Positions 34,660-46,915 of a stretch of DNA of 64,000 nucleotides are shown piece after piece (the first letter of the stretch is position 1; every line of letters begins with the position of its first letter). Made by a program: the position numbers and the translations under genes. The notes below the pieces were generated by a model. That model had not been told where the DNA came from and did no database searches. It was given only the letters and a program-made list of their open reading frames with translations. The stretch is taken from contig JANJXV010000129.1 in NCBI GenBank assembly GCA_024803745.1, positions 682,001 through 746,000 of the forward strand, written 5' to 3'. This DNA is from Megascapheus bottae (taxonomy: Eukaryota > Chordata > Mammalia > Rodentia > Geomyidae).

Positions 34660-35770
34660 ACTGCTGGCTGAAGCGTGTAATTCTACCTACTATGGAGGCT
34701 GAGATTGGAGGATCTTGGTTCAAAGCCCAAAGCCAGCCTGGACACATATGTTTGTGAGACTTACATCACCAATTAACTACCAGAAACCAAAAATGGAGCT
34801 GTAGAGGAAGAGCGCTAGCCTTGAGCTGAAGAGGTCAGGGACAGTCCAGGCCCAAAGTCCAAGCAACATGACGAATCAATAATAAAAAAAAGAAGATAGC
34901 TAATAGTAATGATGAATAATTTTGGGCTGGGAGTTTGGCCTAGTGGTAGAGTGCTTGCCTAGCATGCACGAAGACCTGGGTTCAATTCCTCAATATCACA
35001 TTCATAGAAAAATTCTGGAAGTGGTGCTGAGGCTGAAGTGGTAGAGCCCTAGCCTTGAGAAAATATAAGGACAGTGCTCAGTCCCTGAGTTCAAGCCCAG
35101 GACTGGCCAAATCAAAAGTAGTAGAGCACTGGCATTGAACTGAAGATCTGAGGAACAGCCCAGGCACAGATTTCAAGCACCACAAACAACAACAACAAAA
35201 TTTATGAAATGGCAGTGGTGGTTTTAAGCTAAGCAAAAATAGAGTAGAAAGTGGTAAAATACATATTGGTGTGTAAGCAAAATAGCCAGACTTATGCATT
35301 AGAACAGGATAGCAACTTGAAAAAAAAATTTGTTTTCCATCTCACTAGGTCCTGTCTCTTAATTTATTCAAGTAAGTAAAATGCTGGGTTTTATAATCAT
35401 TCCTCTGAATATTAGAAAACCATAATATCTCTCATTAACCAACAAAGACCAGGAACTGGGGCTTCGTTGAAATGGCAGAGTATCAGGCAAGAGAAGAAAA
35501 AATTGAAGTAAGAACTTGAAGTCCTTGATCCAGAACCTGCATAGTAACAGAGCAGCAGCCTGGTGATGGTACCTCATACCTATAATCTTAGCTACTCAGG
35601 AGGCTAAGATCTGAGAATCAAAGTTTAAAGCCAGCCAAAGTACCCAGTTAACTGCCAGAAAAACCAGAAGTGGCACTGTGGCTCACAGATTAAAGCACTA
35701 GCCTTGAGCTGAAGAGCTCAGGGACAGTGCCCAGGCCCAGCGTTCAAGCCCCACAATTGACAAAAATCAA
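34660..35770 (+). mobile_element. SINE cluster (at least four copies)
   Basis: The copies are a 7SL/B1-like + Geo dimer at about 34,660-34,890, a well-preserved ID-like dimer at 34,925-35,110 (GGCCTAGTGGTAGAGTGCTT), a right-half fragment at 35,115-35,200, and a 7SL/B1-like + Geo dimer at about 35,550-35,765 (CAGGAGGCTAAGATCTGAG; GGCACTGTGGCTCACAG). All are in plus orientation. Confidence 0.75.
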
Positions 35771-36189
35771 ACAAGCAAACAAAACTCACAAAGAAGCCTG
35801 CAGACCACAGTGGTTCTGCTGAGTCTCTTCTCTATGGCGATCAGGAAACATTTCACTTTTTCTGTCTCTTCCCATCTCAACATTCATACTAAAATAAGAC
35901 TGTGTTGAAAGTTTCAATTTATAAAAATGTTTTTCATGAAGCACCCTGAAATATTCATCGCTTATATCTCAATTGAAGATAGTTGATTTGAGGCTGCATT
36001 GGTACAGTGCTAGCCTTGAGCAGAAAAGGTCAGGGATAGAGCTGAAGCACTCAGTTGAAGACCCAGTGCCAACACACCAAAGAAATTATGCACTTTATAC
36101 ATGTTTTCTAATTTCTTAATGAATTTTTCAGTCTGTATAAATATAGGGTACATTCCTTGTTACTTAAGTAAGATTGCTCTTTTTTTTTC

Positions 36190-36390
36190 TTTTTGCCAGT
36201 CCTACGGCTTGGACTCAGGGCCTAGACATTTTCATTGGACTCGCTTGCCCAAGGTGAGTGCTCTGCCTCTTGAGACACAGCGCCACTTCTAGCTTTTATT
36301 CTGAGTATGCGGTACCGGTGAATAGAACCTAGGTCTTCATGCATTCTAGGTGAGCACTCTACCATTAGGCTACATTCCCAGGCAGTGAGA
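36190..36390 (-). mobile_element. Dimeric ID-like SINE (IDL-Geo type)
   Basis: The minus-strand dimer has its T-run at 36,180-36,190, right half (CAGCGCCACTTCTAGC on the plus strand), and ID-like half ending near 36,385. Confidence 0.72.
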
Positions 36391-36574
36391 TTCCTTTTAC
36401 AGTCATTGCATGTTCACAGAGTTTGATCTCACACACTGTAGGGCCCTGGTTGGCTTTGACCTGTGATCCTAAGCCCTGAGCATCCTAAGGAGCTGAAATT
36501 AAATTGTGAGCCAGCATGATGACTTCCATTCTTTTTTCTACAAAAATATATGTAGTTATCTAAAATATATCTAT

Positions 36575-37685
36575 AGCTGAAAAAAATGAATCTCTCCCAA
36601 ACAAATCTTCAAAGAAACAACCATCCATTTAAAAGTTGGGTAAAGACTTAAAAGAGTATTCTCTGAAGAAAAAATTAAAATGGGCTTTAGACACATGAAG
36701 AAATGCTCCATATCTCTAGCAATAAGGGAAATGAAAATCAAAACAACTTTTAGATTCCTCCTGACTCCAGTCAGAATGGCCATTATCAAACAATCTAATA
36801 AGAGATACTGGTGGGGAAGTGACCAGGGGGATCACACCTACACTGTTGGTGTGAGTGTAAACTCGTTCAACCACTAGGGAAAGCAGTGTGGTGGTTCCTC
36901 AAAAGACTGAACATAGAGCTCCCCTATGATCCAGCAAATCCACTACTTGGCATCTACCCAATTGTCCAGAAAAAAGGACATTCTAAAGCCACTAGCACAA
37001 TGATGCTCATTGCAGCACTATTTACCATAGCAAAGCTATGAAACCAACCCAGATGCCACTCAGTAGATGACTGAATCAAGAAGATGTGGTACTTATACAC
37101 AATGGAATGCTATGCTGCCATCAGAAGGAAAGACATCACCCCTTTTGTAAGGAAATGGAAAGACTTGGAAAAATTCATATTAATTGAAGCAAGCCAGACC
37201 CAAAAAAACATAAGCTCAATGGTTTCCCTCATTTCTAACAATTAGTTCACATCTAGGACTCTCCTAGCAGAGGATTACAATAACTCAAAAACCTAGGTAT
37301 ATAAGGTCATATAGGATGAGACTAAATGAAAGGATCTTTAGGATATGGGAACAAGAGCTATATCTTGTGTCATCGTTGCTCTTAATCTTGTGTGATTTTT
37401 GTCCTTAAACTACTATGTTATTTCTCATCTCTTATTTTGCCCTTTGGTTAATGTCAGATTGTTACTGTATCTGATTTTTTCCCTGGCATATTGTATATAT
37501 GTTTATTTGTTTATGTCAAATAGGAAAGGGAAGGGGGGAAACAAGATGATTGGGAAGGGGAGGGGAGAGGGAACTGGGGACAAAAACATGTGGAGTGGAA
37601 TAAATGTGTGAGAAGTAATGCAGTCCACTACCTGTAAATGTAATCATAACCCCTCTATACATTACCCTGAAAATAAAAAAGAGAC
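36575..37685 (+). mobile_element. LINE-1 3' end (ORF2 C-terminus and 3' UTR), older copy
   Basis: The Cys-rich ORF2 end is recognisable (36,680-36,877 reads RHMKKCSISLAIREMKIKTT), followed by YDPA-like and YPI-like stretches to about 37,240. A 3' UTR follows with its own G-rich tract (about 37,527-37,575) and an AATAAA near 37,672. It is more diverged from copies A-D than they are from one another. It is 5' truncated. Confidence 0.88.
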
Positions 37686-37689
37686 TATA

Positions 37690-37754
37690 AAAATATCTGT
37701 AGAAAATGAGGTTGGATGATGGAAACAACCAGATGCCCTACTACAAAAAATGTG

Positions 37755-37799
<45 letters not shown>

Positions 37800-38350
37800 G
37801 GAATGATACGTAGCCAACCGACAAGATAAAATAATGGCATTCTCGGGGAAGTGGATGAAAAGGAAAAAAATCATATTAAGTGAAGTAAGCCAAACTCAAA
37901 GGAACATAGGCCCAAGAGTCTCCCTCATTTGTCAAATTCAGTAGAAACCTTGGGCTCTGCTACCAGAGATTTATAATAGAACAAAATCTAGAGACATCGT
38001 GACAAATAGTATGACACTAAATGTAAGGACCTCCAAGATAAAGAAACAAAACTCATATAATGAGTGATTGTTGTCCTTAATGAACTATGTGATCTTTTAT
38101 CTCTTTTGCTATCCCTTGGTTATATCATATTGTTACAATATTTCACCTTGTTTTCTGATATATTTCATATGTGCCTAATTGGTTATTTGAAATTGGATAG
38201 GGAAGGGGGGGAAATGAACATGAGTGGGGGTAGCGGAAGGGTAATGGGGACCATATCATTACATGGGGTATCAAAGTTTGAGAAGTAATGCACCTTCTAT
38301 CTGGTGAATATAATGTAACCCTTCTATAAATTACAATAAAAATAAATACA
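37690..38350 (+). mobile_element. Second consecutive LINE-1 3' end
   Basis: It starts within the last ~100 codons of ORF2 (GGATGATGGAAACAACCAG), carries a (CA)n expansion, and continues with ATATTAAGTGAAGTAAGCCA, a 3' UTR with a GGGGGG tract (about 38,202-38,235), and AATAAA near 38,335. It directly follows the previous L1 tail in the same orientation. Confidence 0.82.
37756..37797. repeat. (CA)n microsatellite
   Basis: This is a perfect CA run of about 21 units inside the second L1 3' end. Confidence 0.95.
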
Positions 38351-38374
38351 TAAAAAGAAGATCTGCACAGAAAA

Positions 38375-38790
38375 AAATAATAATGGCATTTTTGGGGTAG
38401 TGGATGAAATTAGAGTGAATCCTGTTGAGTGAGATAAGTCAAGACCAAGGAACAAAAGGTACATGGTATCCTTAATATATAGATATTAGTTTCAAACAGT
38501 AGTAGAGCGATGATTGAATAGTTGATACCCAAAGTTCTGGACATAATTTTGGAGATATAAACATGACTACATAGACATAAAAATCTAGGATAGACTATAC
38601 ACTCCATACACATGTGTTTTATTATAGATTAATCTGTATCTATGACATACAAAAACTCAGCTTAACTTTTACTATATTCTAAAATCTATGTGCCAGTGAT
38701 TGTATAGCGATTCCCTTCTTGAATACTTGTTGGTTAAACATGACATTTGAAATATGATGTAAATTTCAATGTTAATAAATTTTTTTAAAA
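38375..38790 (+). mobile_element. Third consecutive LINE-1 3' end, older family
   Basis: ATGGCATTTTTGGGGTAGTG and GTTGAGTGAGATAAGTCAAG are the ORF2 end of an older L1 type. It ends in an A-rich stretch near 38,760-38,790. It makes a run of three L1 3' ends in the same orientation. Confidence 0.7.
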
Positions 38791-41700
38791 AAGAGGCTAG
38801 AGGTAAATACCACTAATGTACTTGCTCTAAGTGGTACAGAAATTTTCTTAATGAATCAAGGGGTTTTATTACATCTTTATGCAATTATTTTAGTTCTGAG
38901 TGTTCTACACTCAATGATACTTCTGGAAAGATGATATAGCTGACTGTGTAGATGGTATGAAGACATACTGGGGTAAACGTAGAATAAAGCATTGGTAAGT
39001 GGCTGTTAGCTGTCCAGATTCTACTGGAATATGTGGAATGAATTTATTAAGCACAATGCAGGCTCTTAGTCAGATCAGGATCAAGATTATGTGGTTCCAT
39101 CAGATGAATGAGGAAAGATCAGAAAAATCTACTAAGATATCCAGATATACTTTTTAAACTAAGGTATCTGTACTCCTTTTTTTTCTTTCTTGGTGGGGAG
39201 CTTGAACTTTGGACCTGGGCAAGGTCTCTTAGATCTTTTTCCTCAAGGCTAATGCTGTACCAGTTTTAGCCACAACTCCACTTAGTTTTTGGGTGGATAA
39301 GTGGAGAGTAGAATCTTACAGTTTTTTTTTGTTTTCGTTTTTTTGCTTGCTAAGGCTTTGATTCACCTTCTCCCTGGCTAGTAGAATGACAATTATGACC
39401 CTCCAGCCCCTGGCTAGTGATTCTTTGAAAATTGGACTTTCTTCCAAATCACATAACTGGTTCCTAGCAAAGTTTTGAAGCCTGACTTAAATGTGACAGA
39501 TTTTTGTCACTTGGAGACACTCTGTGCTGAACGTTAGAAATCTACCAGCTGAGTCACAGTGGCACTTCCAGTTTTTTGTTTATGTGGTGCTGAGGAATGG
39601 AATCCAGGGTTTCATACATGCTAGGCAAGCTTCATTTTCAGCCTAAGGTTTTATGGTTTGTTTTTTCAGTGTTGTTGATTCTAAGGTACTGTATGATGTT
39701 CTTTCATTTTCTTTGCTTTTTACCTCTTTTCTTCTTTTTCCCTTTAGTTTTATTCTCTGTAGTCACTGTGTTGAATTCGGGTACCCTGTGTCTTGTACAT
39801 AGGTTTATGTGATTTGGAATGGAGAGGGTATAATAAAATGGTAAAAAAAAAAAAAAACAAAGGAAAAAGGGTGAACCAATTGAACAGTGATACTTGGAAG
39901 ACACTAAACAGAAATGAACTGAACAATCTGGGTGGAGAGGGGGCTGAGGGTAGGAAAACAGAGAAAATGAGGGAGGGGATAACAATTTTCTTAAGAAATG
40001 TGTTCATTACTTATGTAACCCTATGCCAACTATATATTGACTTAACAAAAAAAATTAACTTAAAAAATAATTTAGCTGGGTATGGTGGCTCACACTTGTA
40101 AATGTAGCTACTCAAGAGGCTGGGATCCAAGGATAGCAGTTCAAAGTCAGCCTGGGCACTGAAGTCCATGTGACTCTTATCTCCAATTAACCACCAGAAA
40201 CCCAGAAGTGGCCCTATGGCTCAAGGGATAGGGCAGTAGTCTTGAGCTGAAAAGCTCAGTGACAAGACCCAGGTGCAGAATTGCAGTCCCATGACTTGAA
40301 TGAATGATACTAGCCAGGCTCTGTGGGCTCACACTTGGAATCCTATCTACACAGAATCAGGTTTGAATCCAGCCCAAACAAATTGCATGATATTCTGATT
40401 TACAGTTCATTACCAAAAATCTGGAAGTGGAGCTGTGGATAAAGTGGTAGAACACTAGCCTGAAGCAAAAAAAAAACATTTAAGGACAGTTCCCAGGCCC
40501 TGGGTTCAAGTCCCAAGACTTGCATAAAACAAACAAAATGTGACGCTGAGTCGTCCATCATTTGGTGTTATAGTTCAATATTCTTGATATGCGTCTTAGA
40601 AATTCAGTCCCGAGCAAATACTCTCCCCTGAAATTCTGCTTCATAGCTGATTCATAGAATTTCAGCATCATTACTATCACCTTCCCGTTAGCATAGCAGT
40701 CAACTACTGAAAATTTGAACAAAACTTTTGAGTAATCCTAATTAATCTGTGTATCATCTGCACACACATCAAATCAGCAGCAGCTATGATCTACTATTAT
40801 CTAAATGTATTTAATCCCTTCTTGAGTTAATGAGCCTTAAAGAGTAAAACATATGAAATAGTTATGAACTAACAGTCACCATTCTTCTACCTAATATTGT
40901 AATATAAGTTTATAAATGCAAGGACTATTCTGAAGTGTGCAGAAGATAGCTTCTAATTATAATATTCTCATGAAGTATAGTTTTTAAGAAACATGTTGTT
41001 TGCTTTGGGAAAGCAAAGGCAAGGAAAAATGATATAAGTAAGTTCCCTATTTATCAGAAGGAAAATACTATTGGGTTTAGATCAACTTTCATTCATTCCG
41101 TGCTGATGAAACAAATATTTGCAATTCCTGAGGCCAATCACTTCATTGTGATGCACAATCAGCCAGCTTAGATCAATCTTCCAAAAAAGGAAAGGAACAA
41201 ATGTGAAGCAATTAAGGTTTCCAAAATGAACCAGGTGGTGGTGGCAGCTCACACTTGTAATTCTATCTACTCAAGGCCTGAAATCCAAGGATCTGGACTA
41301 AGTCTGTCTGTTATGAAAATATTCCTGTCTGAAACATCATCTCTGTTATCACATCCTAGCTGATACATTCTGCCCAACAGGTTCCAAACACCAAAGTCCA
41401 TCTCCTATCTGAAATACTAGCAAACGTACTCACACATTATTTCCTCTTTGGGAGATAGTTGAAACAAGTACCAAAAACATTTCCCTGGCTTCAGAGTGGA
41501 AGTGGAAATATCTACTGACTAGAAGCCCATCTAGTAAATTACAGTCAATGATCTTTCCTCACATCTTGTTAGTTAAATTGAAAATGAGTGTTTGGATCAG
41601 AAGCGATGTGTATGAGCATACAGGTTGTAAAAGTACTGTAATCCTAGCTACTCAAGATAAGCTGAGACCTGAGGATTCCAGTTCAAAATCAGCCACGCAA

Positions 41701-41812
41701 TAAATTCCATAAGAGTTTTACCTCTAATTAACCAGCAAAAAACAGAGCGTTGAATTGTGCGTAAAATGCCACAGGCCTAAGCTTTGCATAAAAGTGGTAA
41801 GGGGTAGCATTC
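38790..41812. other. Intergenic interval with SINEs, no gene
   Basis: It holds SINEs at about 39,172-39,420 (minus), 39,500-39,645 (minus), 40,070-40,300 (plus), 40,308-40,535 (plus) and 41,630-41,790 (plus). A poly-A run lies at about 39,842-39,857 inside an old repeat (39,810-40,060). The stretches 38,800-39,170 and 40,540-41,220 are AT-rich single-copy-looking DNA with no recognised content. Confidence 0.65.
40070..40535 (+). mobile_element. Two adjacent SINEs
   Basis: The first has GGTGGCTCACACTTGTAAAT, CAAGAGGCTGGGATCC and the Geo-type right half. The second has GGGCTCACACTTGGAATCC and a right half with GGAAGTGGAGCTGTGG, then an A-rich insert and tail. Confidence 0.7.
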
Positions 41813-44481
41813 AGGATGCCCACTCTCTCCACTCCTTTTTAACATAGTACTAGAATTCCTAGGCAGTGCAATAAGGCAAGAAGCAAGCATAAAGGGGATC
41901 CAAATGGAGAAGGAGGAAATAAAACTATCCCTCTTTGCAGATGACATGATTCTGTATTTAACAACTATATAGACCAACTAGATCTAAAAGACATCTGCAA
42001 AATATTCCACCCAGTAACAACACAATATACGTTTTCCTCAGCATCACATGGAACATTTTCTAAAATAGACCACATCTTAGGCCATAAAACAAACCTGGAC
42101 AGATTCAGAAACACTGAAATCATTTAATGCACACTCTCAGACCATAAAGGCATCAAATTGGACCGAAAACCCTGTAACTAATGGAGACTGAACAACACAT
42201 TGTTGAATCAAAAACAATGGGTAATCGAAGAGATCAGAACAGATATCCAACTGTTTATGAAATTTAACAATAAGGAGCACACAAATATCAACTCCTTAGG
42301 GACACAACAAAGGCAGTACACAGAGGAAAATTTATAGCGCGGAGTGCCTACAACAGCAAGTTGGAAAAATGGCAAACCAACTAGTTAATGTCTCACCTTA
42401 ACCTCCTGGAAAAAGAGCAACAAACCAACCCTAAACACATTAGGGGAAAGCAAATTATTAAAATCAAAGCAGAATTAAATGATTTGAGAGGAACGTGGCA
42501 ATAATCAGGAAAGAAACTCGTTTCACAATAGCCTCAAAGAAAATGAAGTACCTAGGAATTAGCTTAACTAAGAATGTAAAGGACCGTTTAGATGAAAACT
42601 TTAAAAATCTAAAAAAAGAAATTAAAGCAGAACTAAGGAAATGGAAAAGCCTCCCATGCTCCTGGATTGGAAGAATCAACATTGTCAAAATGACAATCTT
42701 GCCAAGGGGTATCTACTAATTCAATGCAATACCCATCAACATCCCAATGTCATTCTTTAAAGAAATAGAAGAGGCAATTCAGAATTTCATATGGAATAAT
42801 AACAGACCCCGCAGAGCAAAAACACTTCTTAGCAGAAAGAACAGCGCTGGAGGAATTTCAATTCCAAACTTTAGACTCTATTACAGAGCAATAATTCTCG
42901 AAACAGCTTGGTACTGGCACAAGAACAGGCCTAAGGTCCAATGGAATAGAACTGCGGACCCTGATATTAAACCACAGACCTATGGCCAAACATAGAATGG
43001 AAGAAAGATAGCCTCTTCAACAAGTTGTGCTGGCAGAACTGGTTAAGCACCTGCAGAAAACTAAATTTGGATCCTTCTTTGTCACCTTGCACTAGAATTA
43101 ACTCCAAATGGATCAAAGACCTGGAGGTAAAAGCTGACACACTGAAAAGTTTACAGGAAGGAATAGGAGATACACTAGGCCTCCTTGGTACAGGTCGAAA
43201 CTTTCTTAATAAGGACCAAGAATCACAACAAATCAGAGAAAGGCTGGAAAAGTGGGACTGCATTAAACTGCAGAGCTTTTGTATGGCAACGGATATAGCT
43301 AGTAAACTACTCAGGAAGCCTACAGAGTAGGAGAAGATCTTCACCAACCAAAAAACGGACAACGGCCTCATATCTAAATATATCAACAACTCTAAAAATT
43401 AAATCACTCCAAAACTAACCTCCAAAGTAACACCCATCCCATTACAAAATGGGCCAAAGACTTAGAGTCTTCTCTGAAGAAGAAACAAAAATGGCCAACA
43501 GACACATGAAGAAATGCTCCAAAGCTCTGGTCATAAAAGAAATGCAAATCAAAACAACTCTAAGATTCCACCTCATTCCTGTTAGAATGGCCAGGTTCAG
43601 GAAAACGAATGACAACAGATGCTGGAGGGGATGTGGCCAGGAGGGATCATTACTACACTGTTGGTGGGAGTGCAAACTCGTTCAACCACTATGGAAAGCA
43701 GTGTGGCAGTGCCTCAAAAGGCTAAACATAGAACTCTCCTATGACCCAGCAATTCCACTACTTGGCATTTACCCAACAATCCAGAAACAAGGGCATACTT
43801 AACCCACTAGCACAACAATGTTCACTGCAGCACTATTCACCATAGCAAACATATGGAACCAACCCAGATGTCCCTCAGTTGATGAGTGGATCAACAAGTT
43901 GTGGTATTTGTACACAATGGAATTCTGTGCTACTGTCAGAAAGAATGACATCGCCCCATTTGTTAGGAAATGGAAAGACTTAGAACAAATCATATTAAGT
44001 GAAGTAAGCCAGACTCAAAGGAACTTAGGCTCAGTGGTTTCCCTCATTCGTCATAATCAGTAGAAACCTTGGGCTCTACTAGCAGAGATTGTCAATAGAG
44101 CAAAAGGCCATATATAAGGCCATATAATGTGAAGCTAATTGAAAGGACCTCCAGGATATTGAAACAAAAGCCACATAATGAATGATTGTTGTCCTTAATG
44201 TACTATGTTGTCTCTCATCTCATTTGCTGTCCCTTGGTTATCCCATATTTGTATATTATCTCACTTTGTTATCTGTTATATTGAATTTATTTGTATTTGG
44301 ATATTTGAAATTTGATAGGGAAGGGGGGAAAACCAAGACGGGTGGGGGGTGTGGGGTTGGAGGGAAATGGGTACCAAGACATGTGAATGGGTATCAATGT
44401 ATGTGAATTAATGCACCTTCTATCTGGCAAATATCATCTAACCCTTTTACTAATTACAATAAAAAATTTAAAAAACAGAAA
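41813..44481 (+). mobile_element. LINE-1 copy D, scrambled 5' side with intact 3' end
   Basis: Three blocks are joined out of order. Block 41,813-41,960 is reverse transcriptase core ending at FADDMILYL. Block 41,961-42,486 is endonuclease C-terminal and linker sequence that should lie upstream. Block 42,487-44,064 is the ORF2 C-terminal third. A normal 3' UTR with G-rich tract and A-tail follows to 44,481. The first joint falls in TCTGTATTTA|ACAACTATAT. The last A-tail joins the 1.36-kb spacer exactly as in copies A and B. Confidence 0.88.
42487..44063 (+). pseudogene. L1-D ORF2 C-terminal remnant
   Basis: Reading changes between several frames: 42,495-42,719, 42,747-42,995, 43,025-43,330, 43,449-43,802 and 43,818-44,063. 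The terminal knuckle is intact here ([18 protein letters not shown], fitting C-x3-C-x7-H-x4-C), unlike copy A. The frame ends at SLIRHNQ and TAG 44,061. It is dead because of frameshifts and stops. Confidence 0.9.
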
Positions 44482-45842
44482 GTTGTAGTGTGTGGGGAGG
44501 ATGATGGGGTCAAATACATTTCTTCTTAGAAATATACCTCATCTGGTTGCCCTGGATTTTCCTGGCCTTCTTCTTAGAGAAAGGCCTGTTATACTGGATT
44601 TGTGGCTTGGCAATGATCTAGCATGTACATCTTCGAGTAAGACATCCACAACTTCCATGCCTGAGACTCGAATTTCCTGACCTTTGGCAACAGCACAGGA
44701 ACATCTTTCTTCCTCCTGAGCCACAGGCCAAGTGAGCTGGCTTGAGTTGGTTGTTAGTTACAGCGGCTTGGTTACCAGGGTTCCATATTCTGTTCCATTG
44801 TGAGGGAGGCAGGGTCACCTTTCAGGGCCCAATGACCAAAGATCCTTGCTCAGAGAAGACCTCACCAAAGACATACTGGAGGTTGAATCTCTCCTCCAAT
44901 CTCACAATATACATGTGGATGTAGTAAACAGCACACCTTATTTGTCCAATCCCAATATCTTCCACTAGGCCCAAATACCAGTCTGGTCTCAGGCTCAAGG
45001 AGCCTTTCTTAGGTAAGATCCAGACTTAAGGGTCAATATTGCCCTCATCCTTTACAAAATATTTGCTTCACAGTGCCTTTTCTGCCTGTATTTTGCCCCT
45101 TGTCGAATTTTTTTTGTTTTTGCTAGTCTTGGGACTTGACCTCAGAGTGTGAACATGGTTCTTGGGCTTTTTTTAGGCTTTAGCTGTCCCACCGTGCCAC
45201 AGCACCACTTGCAGCGTTTTCTATGTATGTGGTAATGAGGAATCAAACCTGAGGCTTTTTGCGTGGTAGCCAAGGACTCTACCACTAGGTCAAACACACA
45301 GGGCATCTTGCACATATTTTTGACGTCAATCCACTAGGATATTATTAGGTTTCTGTATCCTAATCACTTTTTTATTGATGATTAGCTTTTCATGTGTAAA
45401 ATATGCAAGAGGGAAAAACACAGAAGAATTAGTGAAATTTTAAAAAAAGCATTACACACATAGATAAGTGTTCATTCTTTGTAGGAGAAAGGATGTTTTG
45501 ATATGATGATGATGACTTTATAATTACTATGTCAGCGTTGAGAGTTTGGCATAGTGGTAGAGTGCTTGCCTAGCATCCATGAAGATCTGGGATTGATTGC
45601 TCAGTATCACATAGATAGAAAATCTAGATGTGGCACTGTGGCTCAAGTGGCAGAGGGCTAGACTTGAGAAAACCCGAGGACAGTGCTCAGGCCCTGAATT
45701 CAAGCCCCAAAACTGGTAGAAAATAAAAGAAAATCAAAATGCTTTTTACGAGCTAATTCACTCACAGCATTTGCTTCCGAAATCTTCGCTTCTGCATCTT
45801 GTGAAATATCCCTTTCCCTCAACGTAGACAAGAAAAACAGAT
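44482..45842 (+). repeat. 1.36-kb spacer segment, third copy in L1-array orientation
   Basis: It follows the L1-D tail directly and precedes the L1-E 5' UTR. It includes the two internal SINEs (about 45,105-45,305 minus; 45,535-45,735 plus). This third identical joint shows that the array continued on this side of the segmental duplication. Confidence 0.87.
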
Positions 45843-46915
45843 CCATCCCATGGTTCACTGTGAGGCCACTGGTTACGCTAAGAGCTAGACATGCAGCAAC
45901 ACATGAGTTTTATTCTGATATTTTCCAAACTTTGTACTCAAATATGCTACCTACTTACCAACTTATTTCAGTTATCCTTATTCTATACCTTTTCTTCTTT
46001 ACTACAATATTCTTACACTCCTACGTTAATCCTCTTGCACCTCCCCTGACCTCTCTCATTCTTTTTTTCTATCTCTGGACCTCTGCTCGTCTTTCAACCC
46101 TTATACTGCACGGATCTACACTTGATGGCTGTTGAGCAATATTGGATATGTAGGTGGTTAATTATTCTCTAGGCTCAGAGGGACTTAAAGACAATAGAGA
46201 TTGGATTCAGAGGCTTATTGCTTTGGGTATAAATCGCTTATCAGTGGTTGTATTAGACTGGTCTGTAAGTGCACAAAAAGAAAGAGTGATAATAACAATC
46301 AAAGCTTGCGAACATCTAGTGTCTGCCAGCTACAGAGGTCTGGGTTGGTTATATCTGAAAAACTATAATCTTAGTTAGTAGTAATCTTGCTCCCATTGTC
46401 AAATGGGCAGAACAAGAAACTCAAGAAAAATTTCAAATCAAGAAACAACATCCCCCACACAATGTAAACAGACAATGCAACAGTCACTGGCAAACCTAGA
46501 GTAGAGTCTTCCAATTGCTACACAAATGCAATTGATAAACATCCTTAATGGAAAATGTGAAAATATAAACAAAGAGATAATAGAGGAAGACATAGCTGAA
46601 CAAGAGGAAAGCATAAACAAAGTGATAAGTGAAAAAGAAGAAGCCATAAAGGAGGCCATAATAAAGGTTTTTCAAAGAAAGATGGATGAATTCATAGAAT
46701 CCACAAATAAAAACGTGACCAAACTCCAGCAAATGTCCAAAGAAAATAAAGCTACTGAGCTAACCACTCAAAAGGAAATCAAGGAGATAAAGAAATCCAT
46801 ACATGATCTAAAACAAGAGATGCAAGGCATCAAAAATGAGCAATTAGAAGCAAGGGAGATGAAAAATAAAGTAGATAGTTTTGATTGCAGGTTAGACAAT
46901 GCAGAGGAGAGAATT
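45843..46915 (+). mobile_element. LINE-1 copy E, 5' UTR and first half of ORF1
   Basis: It is a 5' UTR like that of copy B, followed by ORF1, cut at 46,915 where copy 2 of the segmental duplication begins. No ORF2 or 3' end remains at this place. Confidence 0.9.
46403..46915 (+). pseudogene. L1-E ORF1, truncated
   Basis: The ATG at 46,403 starts MGRTRNSRKISNQETTSPTQ. One in-frame TAG at about 46,502 precedes a long open coiled-coil stretch (46,526 onward: INILNGKCENINKEIIEED and then Glu/Lys-rich heptads). It is otherwise in a single frame, so it is less decayed than copy B, which has lost frame in the same region. The coding sequence stops at AEERISG, where the duplication breakpoint adds unrelated codons to 46,999. 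Confidence 0.87.

Larger units (their letters stand above)
32300..36570. other. SINE-dense intergenic interval, no gene
   Basis: About 4.3 kb after the RALGDS-like remnant contains at least ten SINE copies or fragments and two simple repeats. Islands between SINEs (32,300-32,690, 32,900-33,300, 35,780-35,980) are AT-rich with no coherent ORF. Confidence 0.7.

Noticed and set aside
33775..35770. Closely spaced repeats that could suggest a CRISPR-like or satellite array
   Set aside because: The repeats are individually diverged SINE copies with irregular spacing in a mammalian genome.
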